A stretch of DNA of 7,122 nucleotides. It comes from Bacteroidota bacterium (GTDB taxonomy: Bacteria; Bacteroidota; Bacteroidia; Chitinophagales; Chitinophagaceae). The stretch's first letter is position 1. Each line of letters opens with the position of its first letter. Made by a program: the position numbers and the translations under genes. The notes under the pieces were generated by a model. The model was not told where the DNA came from. It worked only from the letters and a program-made list of their open reading frames with translations, and did not search any database. Shown here piece by piece: positions 1-5,810 of the stretch. The stretch spans positions 1 to 7,122 of the forward strand of contig CANHNT010000105.1 in the NCBI GenBank assembly GCA_947461985.1, in the 5' to 3' direction.

Positions 1-437
1 CCATATTTTTTGTTTCCTTTTTGTTCTTTTCTTGTTCAGATAGAGAATTGACCAAAAGTGAAATTATTGGTAATTACGGTGCAAAAGGGGATTGGTACTT
101 TGAATTTAACTCTTCATTAGACTTGAGGAGTTACTTAAAAGATACATCCAACGCGCCTGGCTGGCTGCTTGAATTAGAGGCTGAAAAGAGCAAGTATGAC
201 GGAATAGTGTATATGGAAAAATCAACAGGTGAGGCCGGACTAGGTCTTTGGAAACGCAAAGGGATTGCTGATTGGGGCGGCACCAAGGTTTTTATTAAAT
301 GGCAGAAGTATGGATTTATGGATTTGAGTTTATATAGAGACGGAAGTTGGTATTTTAAGAAAAGTGGGGGCACTATTTATTTCACTGCTTCGGACTTAGA
401 CTTTAGTTCAAAAATTGCCACTTGGCCAAGGCAGTAA
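1..437 (+). CDS. Trp-rich putative lipoprotein, 5' end outside window
   Basis: The frame is open to the left edge (first full codon at base 3), so the gene begins outside the window; the TTG at 21 is only an internal Leu codon. The visible N-terminal residues IFFVSFLFFSC-SD are a hydrophobic stretch ending in a lipobox-like FFSC, with the Cys codon at 33-35. This suggests signal peptidase II processing and lipid anchoring. The mature part would be about 134 residues, soluble and probably beta-rich, with seven Trp residues. The pattern G-x-WYF occurs twice, near the N-terminus (GDWYFEF) and near the C-terminus (GSWYFKK), hinting at an internal repeat or a small barrel. Ser-Asp directly after the Cys loosely resembles Bacteroidota surface-export signals; that is a weak inference. 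I do not recognise the family and assign no function. The gene ends in TAA and is followed by a 94-base spacer. Its GC content looks higher than that of the export operon at the other end. Confidence 0.75.
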   Translation, partial: IFFVSFLFFSCSDRELTKSEIIGNYGAKGDWYFEFNSSLDLRSYLKDTSNAPGWLLELEAEKSKYDGIVYMEKSTGEAGLGLWKRKGIADWGGTKVFIKWQKYGFMDLSLYRDGSWYFKKSGGTIYFTASDLDFSSKIATWPRQ

Positions 438-454
438 TTTTTGCCAGTTGCGAA

Positions 455-478
455 AATTAAGGGCTTTAATTGCTTTTT
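455..478 (+). terminator. weak hairpin plus T-run after the lipoprotein gene
   Basis: AATTAA (455-460) pairs with TTAATT (466-471) around a GGGCT loop, and GCTTTTT follows. The position, 18 bases after the stop codon, suits a rho-independent terminator. The stem is only six A-T pairs and therefore weak, so read-through into the SOUL gene is possible. Confidence 0.27.
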
Positions 479-487
479 CAATTTATT

Positions 488-521
488 TTTGAACTTATTA
501 GAATACTAGTTGTTATATTCT
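488..521 (+). promoter_or_regulatory. possible Bacteroidota-type promoter for the SOUL gene
   Basis: TTTG at 488-491 and TATATTCT at 514-521, 22 bases apart, partly match the Bacteroidota promoter pair TTTG / TAnnTTTG. The second element lacks the final TG. The start codon is only 10 bases downstream, so any transcript from here would have a very short leader. This is pattern matching only. Confidence 0.22.
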
Positions 522-531
522 AAATAGCACT

Positions 532-1125
532 ATGAAACCGTTATACATAAGCTTGGCCCTACTAGGAATTTACATTATTTTCCAATCCTTTATAGCAGTA
601 AATGCCTTGAAAACCGAAAAACAAAAGTATAGAGTTGTTTTAAAGGATAAGGTTTTGGAGATACGTTTTTATCCTGAAGCCACCATGGCAACCGTTTATT
701 CAGCAGCTACTAATTATAAGGGTGTGGCAAACAATGGATTTAGAAAATTAGCCCGATTTATATTTGGCGGTAATGACGAAAACAAAGGCATTTCCATGAC
801 CGCGCCTGTAAGGATGAATATGTCCGAAAAAGGTTCAGAAATGAGTTTTGTAATGCCTGAAAAATATAATGCTACCAATTTGCCTAAGCCCAACGATGCC
901 AGCATTAATATTCATAAATCAACACCGGAATATGTTGCAGTGATTGAATTTGGTGGCTATGCTAATGATGAAAAAATTGAAGTTTACAAAAATTTACTTT
1001 TACAAACATTAGCACAAAGAAATATAAAAGTAATTGGCAATTATCAGTTTTTAGGGTACAATGCACCTTATCAAATAATAGCTCGAAAAAATGAAATTAT
1101 AATACCAATTGAATGGAAAGAATAG
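532..1125 (+). CDS. SOUL/HBP-family heme-binding-like protein, membrane-anchored or exported
   Basis: The 197-residue protein belongs to the SOUL (heme-binding protein) family. Family hallmarks are EIRFYPEATMATV (43-55), GFRKLARFIFGGN with ISMTAPV (69-93), the SFVMPEKY block with LPKP (105-120) and the C-terminal LGYNAPY...IIPI block (174-193). Residues about 3-22 form a hydrophobic segment, either an uncleaved anchor or a signal peptide, putting the SOUL domain outside the cytoplasmic membrane. SOUL/p22HBP proteins bind heme or other tetrapyrroles in animals; the role of bacterial members is poorly defined. The only His is H128, so a conventional His-ligated heme site is not obvious and heme binding is family-based inference. 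ATG at 532 is chosen because it gives the full domain plus a clean N-terminal hydrophobic segment. The 3' end overlaps the next gene by 13 bases, implying co-translation. Confidence 0.9.
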   Translation: MKPLYISLALLGIYIIFQSFIAVNALKTEKQKYRVVLKDKVLEIRFYPEATMATVYSAATNYKGVANNGFRKLARFIFGGNDENKGISMTAPVRMNMSEKGSEMSFVMPEKYNATNLPKPNDASINIHKSTPEYVAVIEFGGYANDEKIEVYKNLLLQTLAQRNIKVIGNYQFLGYNAPYQIIARKNEIIIPIEWKE

Positions 1126-1382
1126 ATATTGATAGGGTCATTGAAATGGCTTGGGAGGATCGAACGCCATTTGAAGCTATTACCATTCAGTTTGGATTAT
1201 CCGAGGCAGATACCATCAAGTTGATGCGGTCTGAGTTAAAACGTAATAGTTTTAATCTTTGGCGTAAAAGAGTGAATAGCGGGGTAAGTCAAAAGCATTT
1301 AGTGAAAAGAAGCAGTGATATAAAACGATTTAAATGTTCAAGACAAAAAGCAATTTCGATGAATAAGATAAGCAAGCGTTAA
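1113..1382 (+). CDS. TIGR03643 / DUF2805 family small protein
   Basis: The 89-residue basic protein matches, from memory, the TIGR03643 (DUF2805) family. The hallmarks are DIDRVIEMAWEDRTPFEAI (5-23), QFGLSE (26-31), IKLMRSELK (35-43), FNLWRKRV (47-54) and a basic tail with RFKC (72-75). The first half looks like a helix-turn-helix fold: helix 6-15, helix 18-27, then a recognition-like helix 30-43. Together with the many Arg/Lys residues this suggests nucleic-acid binding, but no function is established for the family to my knowledge. The ATG at 1113 lies inside the SOUL gene (13-base overlap, different frame), so translation is probably coupled. The tail after RFKC (76-89) is Lys/Ser-rich and may be variable. 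The gene converges on a DUF2256 gene whose stop is 18 bases away; as I recall, these two families often occur side by side. Confidence 0.88.
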   Translation: MERIDIDRVIEMAWEDRTPFEAITIQFGLSEADTIKLMRSELKRNSFNLWRKRVNSGVSQKHLVKRSSDIKRFKCSRQKAISMNKISKR

Positions 1383-1400
1383 GTAGCATAAAACTTAAGC

Positions 1401-1577
1401 TTATGTGTTCGTAAATTTTGCCAACTTCAATCCCTTTTTGCAGGCTTCACTACAAAATTTAACATCTTCCCAACTTCTTTCCCATTTTTTTCGCCAGCTA
1501 AATGGTCGTTGACATTGAATGCAAATTTTAGACGGGAGGTCAGTTTTTTTAATTATTTTATTATTGTTATTTCTCAT
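1401..1577 (-). CDS. DUF2256-type small Cys4 (zinc-ribbon-like) protein
   Basis: Reading the minus strand from ATG (1577-1575) to TAA (1403-1401) gives 58 residues with an Asn/Lys-rich start, then LPSKICIQCQRPFSWRKKW, a Trp/Glu-rich stretch and FCSEACKKGLKLA. Cys19-x2-Cys22 and Cys42-x3-Cys46 make a likely four-Cys metal site, probably zinc. The RPFSWRKKWE...W..VKFCS core is the recognisable DUF2256 pattern; members are typically about 40-60 residues, so the length fits. No function is established for the family to my knowledge. The start codon sits inside the end of the AlkB-like gene, whose stop is at 1567-1569. The 11-base overlap in another frame indicates translational coupling with the oxygenase. 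It was found by translating by eye because it is below usual gene-calling length limits. Confidence 0.9.
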   Translation of the reverse strand: MRNNNNKIIKKTDLPSKICIQCQRPFSWRKKWERSWEDVKFCSEACKKGLKLAKFTNT

Positions 1578-2184
1578 TCCATTTATTTGGGTTGTCCGAA
1601 TACATTTGTCTAAAAGTTAGATTAATTCTAGGTGCATGAATTTTGGTTGTTTTTGGCAACGCATGCCACCAATTTTGCTGTATACTACCTTTCATTTCCA
1701 ATAGCGATCCATTTTCTAATAATATGGATACGGTTTCTTTAGTTTGTTTGTGCTTAAACGAAAATTTTCTTTCTGTTCCAAGGCTCAATGAGGCAATTGA
1801 ACTGTTGGCTACAATTTCTTTTTCATCATCACTATGCCAACCCATACTTTCTAATCCATTATGGTATAAATTTAATAAACAAGCGTTATATTTTGATTGT
1901 GTAATGTTTTCAATAAGCTGTTTAATTTCCAAAAGCTTAGGTGTCCATTTAATTCCATTTTTTGTTTTACTGGAATAGGTGTAGGAAATATTCGGATCGC
2001 TGTAAAAGGCTACTTTTCGCTTGGTTACAATTTCTTTTCCAAACATGATAATGCGTTCATTTTCCCAATTTATTTTGTCTAATATTTCTTGGTAAAATTG
2101 ACCAATTTGCTCATCATCAAAAATATTGCCATAATAGATGGCAACACCGTCCTGGTTTATGATATTTGGAATATTATTAAACAT
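1567..2184 (-). CDS. alkB: AlkB-like 2-oxoglutarate/Fe(II)-dependent dioxygenase
   Basis: The 205-residue protein (start M at 2184) is an AlkB-family oxygenase of the ALKBH2/3-like bacterial type. These enzymes oxidatively remove alkyl groups such as 1-methyladenine and 3-methylcytosine from DNA or RNA, using Fe(II) and 2-oxoglutarate. Iron ligands are H117 and D119 (WHSDDE) and H174 (NWWHALP). R186 and R192 in RINLTFR fit the 2-oxoglutarate and family Arg positions. NLYHNG (105-110) and RKFSFKHK (139-146) are further family blocks, and the KRKVAFYSD...YTY segment (55-70) is the substrate-side region. A longer frame begins with TTG at 2244 but adds 20 residues with no homology-like features; I prefer the ATG because family members start just before this point. 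The last bases overlap the DUF2256 start. A divergent gene begins 93 bases upstream. The gene symbol is used in the family sense only. Confidence 0.92.
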   Translation of the reverse strand: MFNNIPNIINQDGVAIYYGNIFDDEQIGQFYQEILDKINWENERIIMFGKEIVTKRKVAFYSDPNISYTYSSKTKNGIKWTPKLLEIKQLIENITQSKYNACLLNLYHNGLESMGWHSDDEKEIVANSSIASLSLGTERKFSFKHKQTKETVSILLENGSLLEMKGSIQQNWWHALPKTTKIHAPRINLTFRQMYSDNPNKWNEK

Positions 2185-2277
2185 TGTTTGGCATTCAACT
2201 ATTTGCTTTAAAATTCTGTCTTTCTTTGCACAATTATAAAACAAGATTAACTCAATTATTGTTCAAATAAGAATACT
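2185..2277. promoter_or_regulatory. divergent intergenic region between the alkB-like and DUF3050 genes
   Basis: These 93 AT-rich bases separate two start codons pointing away from each other, so promoters for both directions should lie here or just inside the genes. On the minus strand, TTTG (2267-2264) and TAATCTTG (2249-2242) resemble Bacteroidota promoter elements. They are only 14 bases apart, shorter than usual, so I do not call a defined promoter. No clear operator repeat is visible. Confidence 0.35.
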
Positions 2278-3036
2278 ATGAATGCAAATATTGCCAAATT
2301 AAATCAATCCATCTTACCAATTCGTGAAAAATTATTACAACATCCTGTTTATGCACAAATTCAAGATTTAAAAGGGTTACAGCAATTTGCATCCTTCCAT
2401 GTTTTTGCAGTTTGGGATTTCATGAGTTTGTTAAAATCATTACAAATTGGCCTTACATGCGTTCAATTGCCATGGGTTCCTGTAGGGTCTGCTAATACCC
2501 GTTATTTAATTAATGAAATTGTCGCTGGTGAAGAATCGGATGTGGATGAGCAAGGAAATAGAATTAGTCATTTTGAGTTATATAAAAAAGCCATGTTACA
2601 AATGGGGGCCACATCAAGCAATATAGATTCCTTGCTTGATTTAATTCATTCAGGTCAATCCATTGAAACAGCAATACATAATGTTGATATCCCCAATCAA
2701 GTAAAGGAATTTTTAATGTTCACTTTCGATATTGCACAAAATGCACCATTGCATGTAAAAGCTGCAGTATTTACTTTTGGTCGTGAGGATTTAATTCCAG
2801 ATATGTTTACTGAACTATTAAATAAAATTTATTCAAAACATCCCGAACAGGTATCTGTTTTTAAGTATTATATCGAAAGGCATATCGAAGTGGATGGGGG
2901 ACACCATAGTCAGTTAGCAACTGAGATGGTAGTAGAGTTATGTGGTGACGACCTTAATAAATGGGAACAGGCTACACAAGCTGCCATTACATCGCTGGAA
3001 ATGAGGGCTAAATTATGGGATGCTATATTAAATTAA
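2278..3036 (+). CDS. DUF3050 family protein, likely heme-oxygenase-like fold
   Basis: The 252-residue, all-helical, soluble protein matches the DUF3050 family. Hallmarks are HPVY (22-25), FHVFAVWDFMSLLK (40-53), PWVPVG (65-70), INEIVAGEESD (78-88), SHFELY (97-102), FTFGREDLIPDMF (165-177) and YYIERHIEVDGGHH (197-210), ending in RAKLWDAI. As I recall, DUF3050 belongs to the heme-oxygenase-like/TenA clan. Candidate metal ligands, chosen because they sit in these family blocks, are H41, E80, E84 or E85, H98, E200, D206 and H209/H210. That pattern could form a non-heme diiron site as in HDO-type oxidases, but this is inference. No signal peptide is present. The substrate is unknown. ATG at 2278 fits the family start; the leader is A-rich with no Shine-Dalgarno motif. 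The stop codon lies within an AT palindrome, opposite the end of the export operon. Confidence 0.87.
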   Translation: MNANIAKLNQSILPIREKLLQHPVYAQIQDLKGLQQFASFHVFAVWDFMSLLKSLQIGLTCVQLPWVPVGSANTRYLINEIVAGEESDVDEQGNRISHFELYKKAMLQMGATSSNIDSLLDLIHSGQSIETAIHNVDIPNQVKEFLMFTFDIAQNAPLHVKAAVFTFGREDLIPDMFTELLNKIYSKHPEQVSVFKYYIERHIEVDGGHHSQLATEMVVELCGDDLNKWEQATQAAITSLEMRAKLWDAILN

Positions 3037-3041
3037 TTTAA
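3028..3041. repeat. 14-bp perfect AT palindrome across the DUF3050 stop codon
   Basis: TTAAATTAATTTAA reads the same on both strands and includes the TAA stop at 3034-3036. It consists only of A and T, so chance occurrence in this AT-rich DNA is quite possible. Together with the second palindrome 12 bases further on, it occupies most of the convergent junction. Confidence 0.6.
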
Positions 3042-3052
3042 ACAATTATTAG

Positions 3053-3068
3053 TTGTAATTAATTACAA
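3053..3068. terminator. 16-bp palindrome, possible bidirectional terminator
   Basis: TTGTAATTAATTACAA is a perfect inverted repeat between the stop of the DUF3050 gene (3036) and the stop of the tolC-like gene (3069-3071). Folded, it gives a six-pair stem with a TTAA loop. The location between convergent genes is right for a shared terminator, but the stem is AT-rich and no long T-run follows on either strand. Confidence 0.4.
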
Positions 3069-4463
3069 TTACTCAAGTGTAGCTGATGCCCATTTATTTT
3101 TGTAGAAACTTGAGAAAAATTTAGCTTTTAGTGATAAATATTTCTGTTCACTTTCAAGGTATTTCATTTCTCTGCTATTCATAAGAAATAAGCTACTCTC
3201 GCCCATACTAAATTTCATATGCTCTGTATCAAAAAGTACTTTATTGGCAATCAATGAGGATTCGCTTAATTTAATCTGTTGTTTAAGTGAATTAAACTCT
3301 GTATAGTTACTTTTAATTTTATTTTCAATTTCAAGTGCGATATATTTTTTATCCCAACCTAAACTTTCAATTTTATTCTTCGTTTTTCCTAATTCACCTC
3401 TGGCTTGTCTTTGAAACAAGGGTAGGCTAATCGAAAAACCATATTTGTAATTATTGTTATTATTAAAATTCCCTGGTAACTGATAGTTTTTTTCTAATAA
3501 ATTGTAGTTCATTTTTAGAGATGGGAACAGTTCGACCGTTTTTATCTTTTTCTCAATATCTAGGATACCCATTTTTTGATTCATCATTTCAATTTTCGGA
3601 TGCGAAAGCATCGAGCTATTTATGGTTTGCTCTAAGTTGGCTAATTGTATTGCTTCAATTCTACTTAATTTAAATTGATTATCAGGTATAATAATTGAAT
3701 CAAAAGTATAGGGCATGCCATCCTGTGTCCAAAAGAAATTACTGAGTTCGAATTTGGCTTTTTGCAATTCAATAAAAGCTTGAACTTCCATCATTTCAAT
3801 TGTTTGCAACTGCATTAGTGATTCGGTAGTATCAATCGCTGCTCTATCACCAGACATGTATGCTTTTTTTACAAAATCGAAACGTTGTTTATTATTTTCG
3901 GCAGATTTTTTATATAAATCATGTACATAAAATGCGTTCACCCAATTCCAATAAGCAATAGTAGCATCCAATATTAAGTCATTGATTACCAATTTTTGTT
4001 CATATTTGGTAAGTTCTACAAAATATTTTGCTTGATTTACAATTGATTTTCGTTTGTCTACTAAGATGCCTCTAAAAGGGTCCATGCTTATTCCTAGGTA
4101 CGAGTTTTTATATTTTGATAAAGAGGGATCTGTTTTTTCACCCATATTATTTTCAACACCTGCTTTAATGTCTATACCATACCAGGTAGGGATCTTCAAT
4201 TCACTATTATTATATTTATAGTAAAGTAAACCTCCAAATTCTTTTTCTTGAGAGCTAATTTGTATGCTTGGGTCAAAGTTTGATTTGGCAACTAATAGTT
4301 CCTTATTTGATATTTCTTTTTGTAAATAGGATTGCTTTACGATTGGATGAAACTTTCGAACAATATCAATTGTATTATCAATAGTTAATATACTTTCTTG
4401 GCCAATTAATATATTATTAACAAATGCAAATAGAATTAGCAATAAATTTATTTTGAATCGCAT
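3069..4463 (-). CDS. TolC-like outer-membrane efflux/secretion protein
   Basis: The 464-residue protein (start M at 4463) is an outer membrane factor of the TolC/OEP type. It would form the trimeric outer-membrane channel that takes substrate from the HlyD/ABC pair. Residues 1-22 (MRFKINLLLILFAFVNNILIG-Q) are a signal peptide with probable cleavage near 21-22. The mature protein has long amphipathic helices in two halves. The structural-repeat turns are visible as MSGDRAAIDTTES (203-215) and MGESSLFLMNSRE (420-432), and beta strands lie at SYLGISMDPF (121-130) and YGFSISLPLFQRQ (341-352). Five consecutive Asn residues (334-338) lie just before the second strand region. An upstream in-frame ATG at 4544 would add 27 residues overlapping the hlyD-like gene and would bury the signal peptide, so it is rejected. 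The chosen start leaves a 7-base gap after the upstream stop. It is the last gene of the operon. Confidence 0.9.
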   Translation of the reverse strand: MRFKINLLLILFAFVNNILIGQESILTIDNTIDIVRKFHPIVKQSYLQKEISNKELLVAKSNFDPSIQISSQEKEFGGLLYYKYNNSELKIPTWYGIDIKAGVENNMGEKTDPSLSKYKNSYLGISMDPFRGILVDKRKSIVNQAKYFVELTKYEQKLVINDLILDATIAYWNWVNAFYVHDLYKKSAENNKQRFDFVKKAYMSGDRAAIDTTESLMQLQTIEMMEVQAFIELQKAKFELSNFFWTQDGMPYTFDSIIIPDNQFKLSRIEAIQLANLEQTINSSMLSHPKIEMMNQKMGILDIEKKIKTVELFPSLKMNYNLLEKNYQLPGNFNNNNNYKYGFSISLPLFQRQARGELGKTKNKIESLGWDKKYIALEIENKIKSNYTEFNSLKQQIKLSESSLIANKVLFDTEHMKFSMGESSLFLMNSREMKYLESEQKYLSLKAKFFSSFYKNKWASATLE

Positions 4464-4470
4464 TTGATTA

Positions 4471-5808
4471 TTATTTTGATTTTTTAACTTCTTTAGTTTT
4501 GTAATAATCTGGAGGGAATCCATTAATTTGACGCCATAATTCATACCATATAGGCACCGTTTTTAATAAAGCAAAACCTTTTACCCCAGTGCCAGTTCTT
4601 AATTCTTTTGGCCAATTTTTAAAACTAGTATCTGGAATTACCATAATCCTAAATTTGCCATTTTCATTTCTATTGTTTTCGATCATAGTTACTTCGCCAG
4701 CAAATGTGCCATAACTATTATTAGGCCACCCTGAAAATACGACTGCCGGAAACCCGTCAAAAGTTATTCTCACTTTTTGTTTTGTATTTATTAAAATCAA
4801 ATCCATTGGTTCTACAAATAGTTCAACTGCAAAGTTTACATTTTCCGGAACCATCTCCACAATCATTTCCCCTTCTTTCACGATTTCATTAATTCCAGAC
4901 TTTTTTGCTTTAATAATTTGACCATCCTGAGGTGCAAGAATCCATTTTTGGCTACCACGTGTTATATAATTTGATAAAACGTTTGAGTTTTTTGCGATAT
5001 CACCATCCGTAACAGCTATTTCACCTTTCGAAGTTGCAATTTCGCTTTTAGACTTAAACATTTTATCATTTGCTTCTTGTTTTATTGCGTTTATTTCAAT
5101 TTGTGCAATACTTATTTCTTGTCTTGAATTAAGTAATTTCTGTTGTTTTTCGGTTAGCACTGCTAAAGCCTTATTGTTTTGTCCAGTTCTTTTCTCAAGT
5201 TCAACAAGTGAAATAACACCTTGGCTATACATTTGCTTCCCTCGCTTTAATTGATCGTCTGCTATTTTATATTCAACTTCTGCAGCTACCAATTCTGAAC
5301 TGTCACTCAATATTTTTCTTTTATATTGTTCAATTTTATTTTGGTAAGCGCTTACTTTAAGATCTCTATTATTTTCAATAGCACCAACCTGATCCTGAAT
5401 TGCATTTATTTTTTCTTGATAAAATATTTTTTTCTGTTCTTTTGATACAAGCTGTTCTTTTGTTCTATTAATTAAATTAACATCTAAATAGTCATCCTTA
5501 ATATCTGCAAGTTCGAGAAGTGTATCCCCACTTTTAACAAAATCACCTTCCTTTACATACCATTTTATAATTCTTCCAGGAATGATCGTATTAATTTGTT
5601 GAGGTCTATCATCCTGATATCTAGTTGTGACATGTCCATTTGCATTAATATTTTGTGTCCATGGTAAAAAAAGAGCTATCAATAAAATGATAATCGAGCC
5701 AATCAGCCAATACCCAATTTTACTATTTTTATCAAACCTGTAAATATGTTTTTCTGAAGCAGGATGGAATCCGAGCTCTGATTTAATTTTTTGAATTGAG
5801 TGTTTCAT
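4471..5808 (-). CDS. HlyD-type membrane fusion (periplasmic adaptor) protein
   Basis: The 445-residue adaptor links the inner-membrane ABC exporter to the TolC-like channel. Residues 1-30 are cytoplasmic and 31-50 form one transmembrane helix (GYWLIGSIIILLIALFLPW). A first biotinyl-lipoyl half follows at about 72-102 (IIPGRIIKWYVKEGDFVKSGDTLLEL). A long Lys/Glu/Gln-rich alpha-helical hairpin (about 105-285) comes next, then the second lipoyl half (APQDGQIIKAKKSG...VKEGEMIVEMVP, 292-321) and a beta-barrel region (325-415). The tail with VPIWYELWRQINGFPPDYY (418-436) is, as I recall, shared by Bacteroidota relatives. The hairpin is long enough to meet a TolC tip. ATG at 5808 is 2 bases after the ABC gene stop, and the stop is 7 bases before the tolC-like start, so a single transcript is very likely. 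No substrate specificity can be read from the sequence. Confidence 0.93.
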   Translation of the reverse strand: MKHSIQKIKSELGFHPASEKHIYRFDKNSKIGYWLIGSIIILLIALFLPWTQNINANGHVTTRYQDDRPQQINTIIPGRIIKWYVKEGDFVKSGDTLLELADIKDDYLDVNLINRTKEQLVSKEQKKIFYQEKINAIQDQVGAIENNRDLKVSAYQNKIEQYKRKILSDSSELVAAEVEYKIADDQLKRGKQMYSQGVISLVELEKRTGQNNKALAVLTEKQQKLLNSRQEISIAQIEINAIKQEANDKMFKSKSEIATSKGEIAVTDGDIAKNSNVLSNYITRGSQKWILAPQDGQIIKAKKSGINEIVKEGEMIVEMVPENVNFAVELFVEPMDLILINTKQKVRITFDGFPAVVFSGWPNNSYGTFAGEVTMIENNRNENGKFRIMVIPDTSFKNWPKELRTGTGVKGFALLKTVPIWYELWRQINGFPPDYYKTKEVKKSK

Positions 5809-5810
5809 AA

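Noticed and set aside
131..373. Minus-strand frame opposite the lipoprotein gene (and a similar one at 714-905 opposite the SOUL gene)
   Set aside because: These are antisense shadows without motifs; the plus-strand genes explain the coding signal.
421..430. 10-bp palindrome CTTGGCCAAG at the end of the lipoprotein gene
   Set aside because: It is inside the coding sequence (TWPR codons), has no loop and no T-run.
1383..1400. AT-rich partial inverted repeat between the convergent TIGR03643 and DUF2256 stops
   Set aside because: Pairing is imperfect and short, with no T-run; not enough to call a terminator.
1643..2082. Open frames on the plus strand opposite the AlkB-like gene
   Set aside because: They are antisense to a gene with clear family motifs, show no recognisable protein character of their own, and use non-ATG or arbitrary starts.
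2185..2244. Longer AlkB start at TTG 2244
   Set aside because: The 20 extra residues carry no family features and an ATG fits the expected start at 2184.
4464..4544. Longer tolC-like start at ATG 4544
   Set aside because: It would overlap the hlyD-like gene by 74 bases and place 27 residues before an obvious signal peptide.
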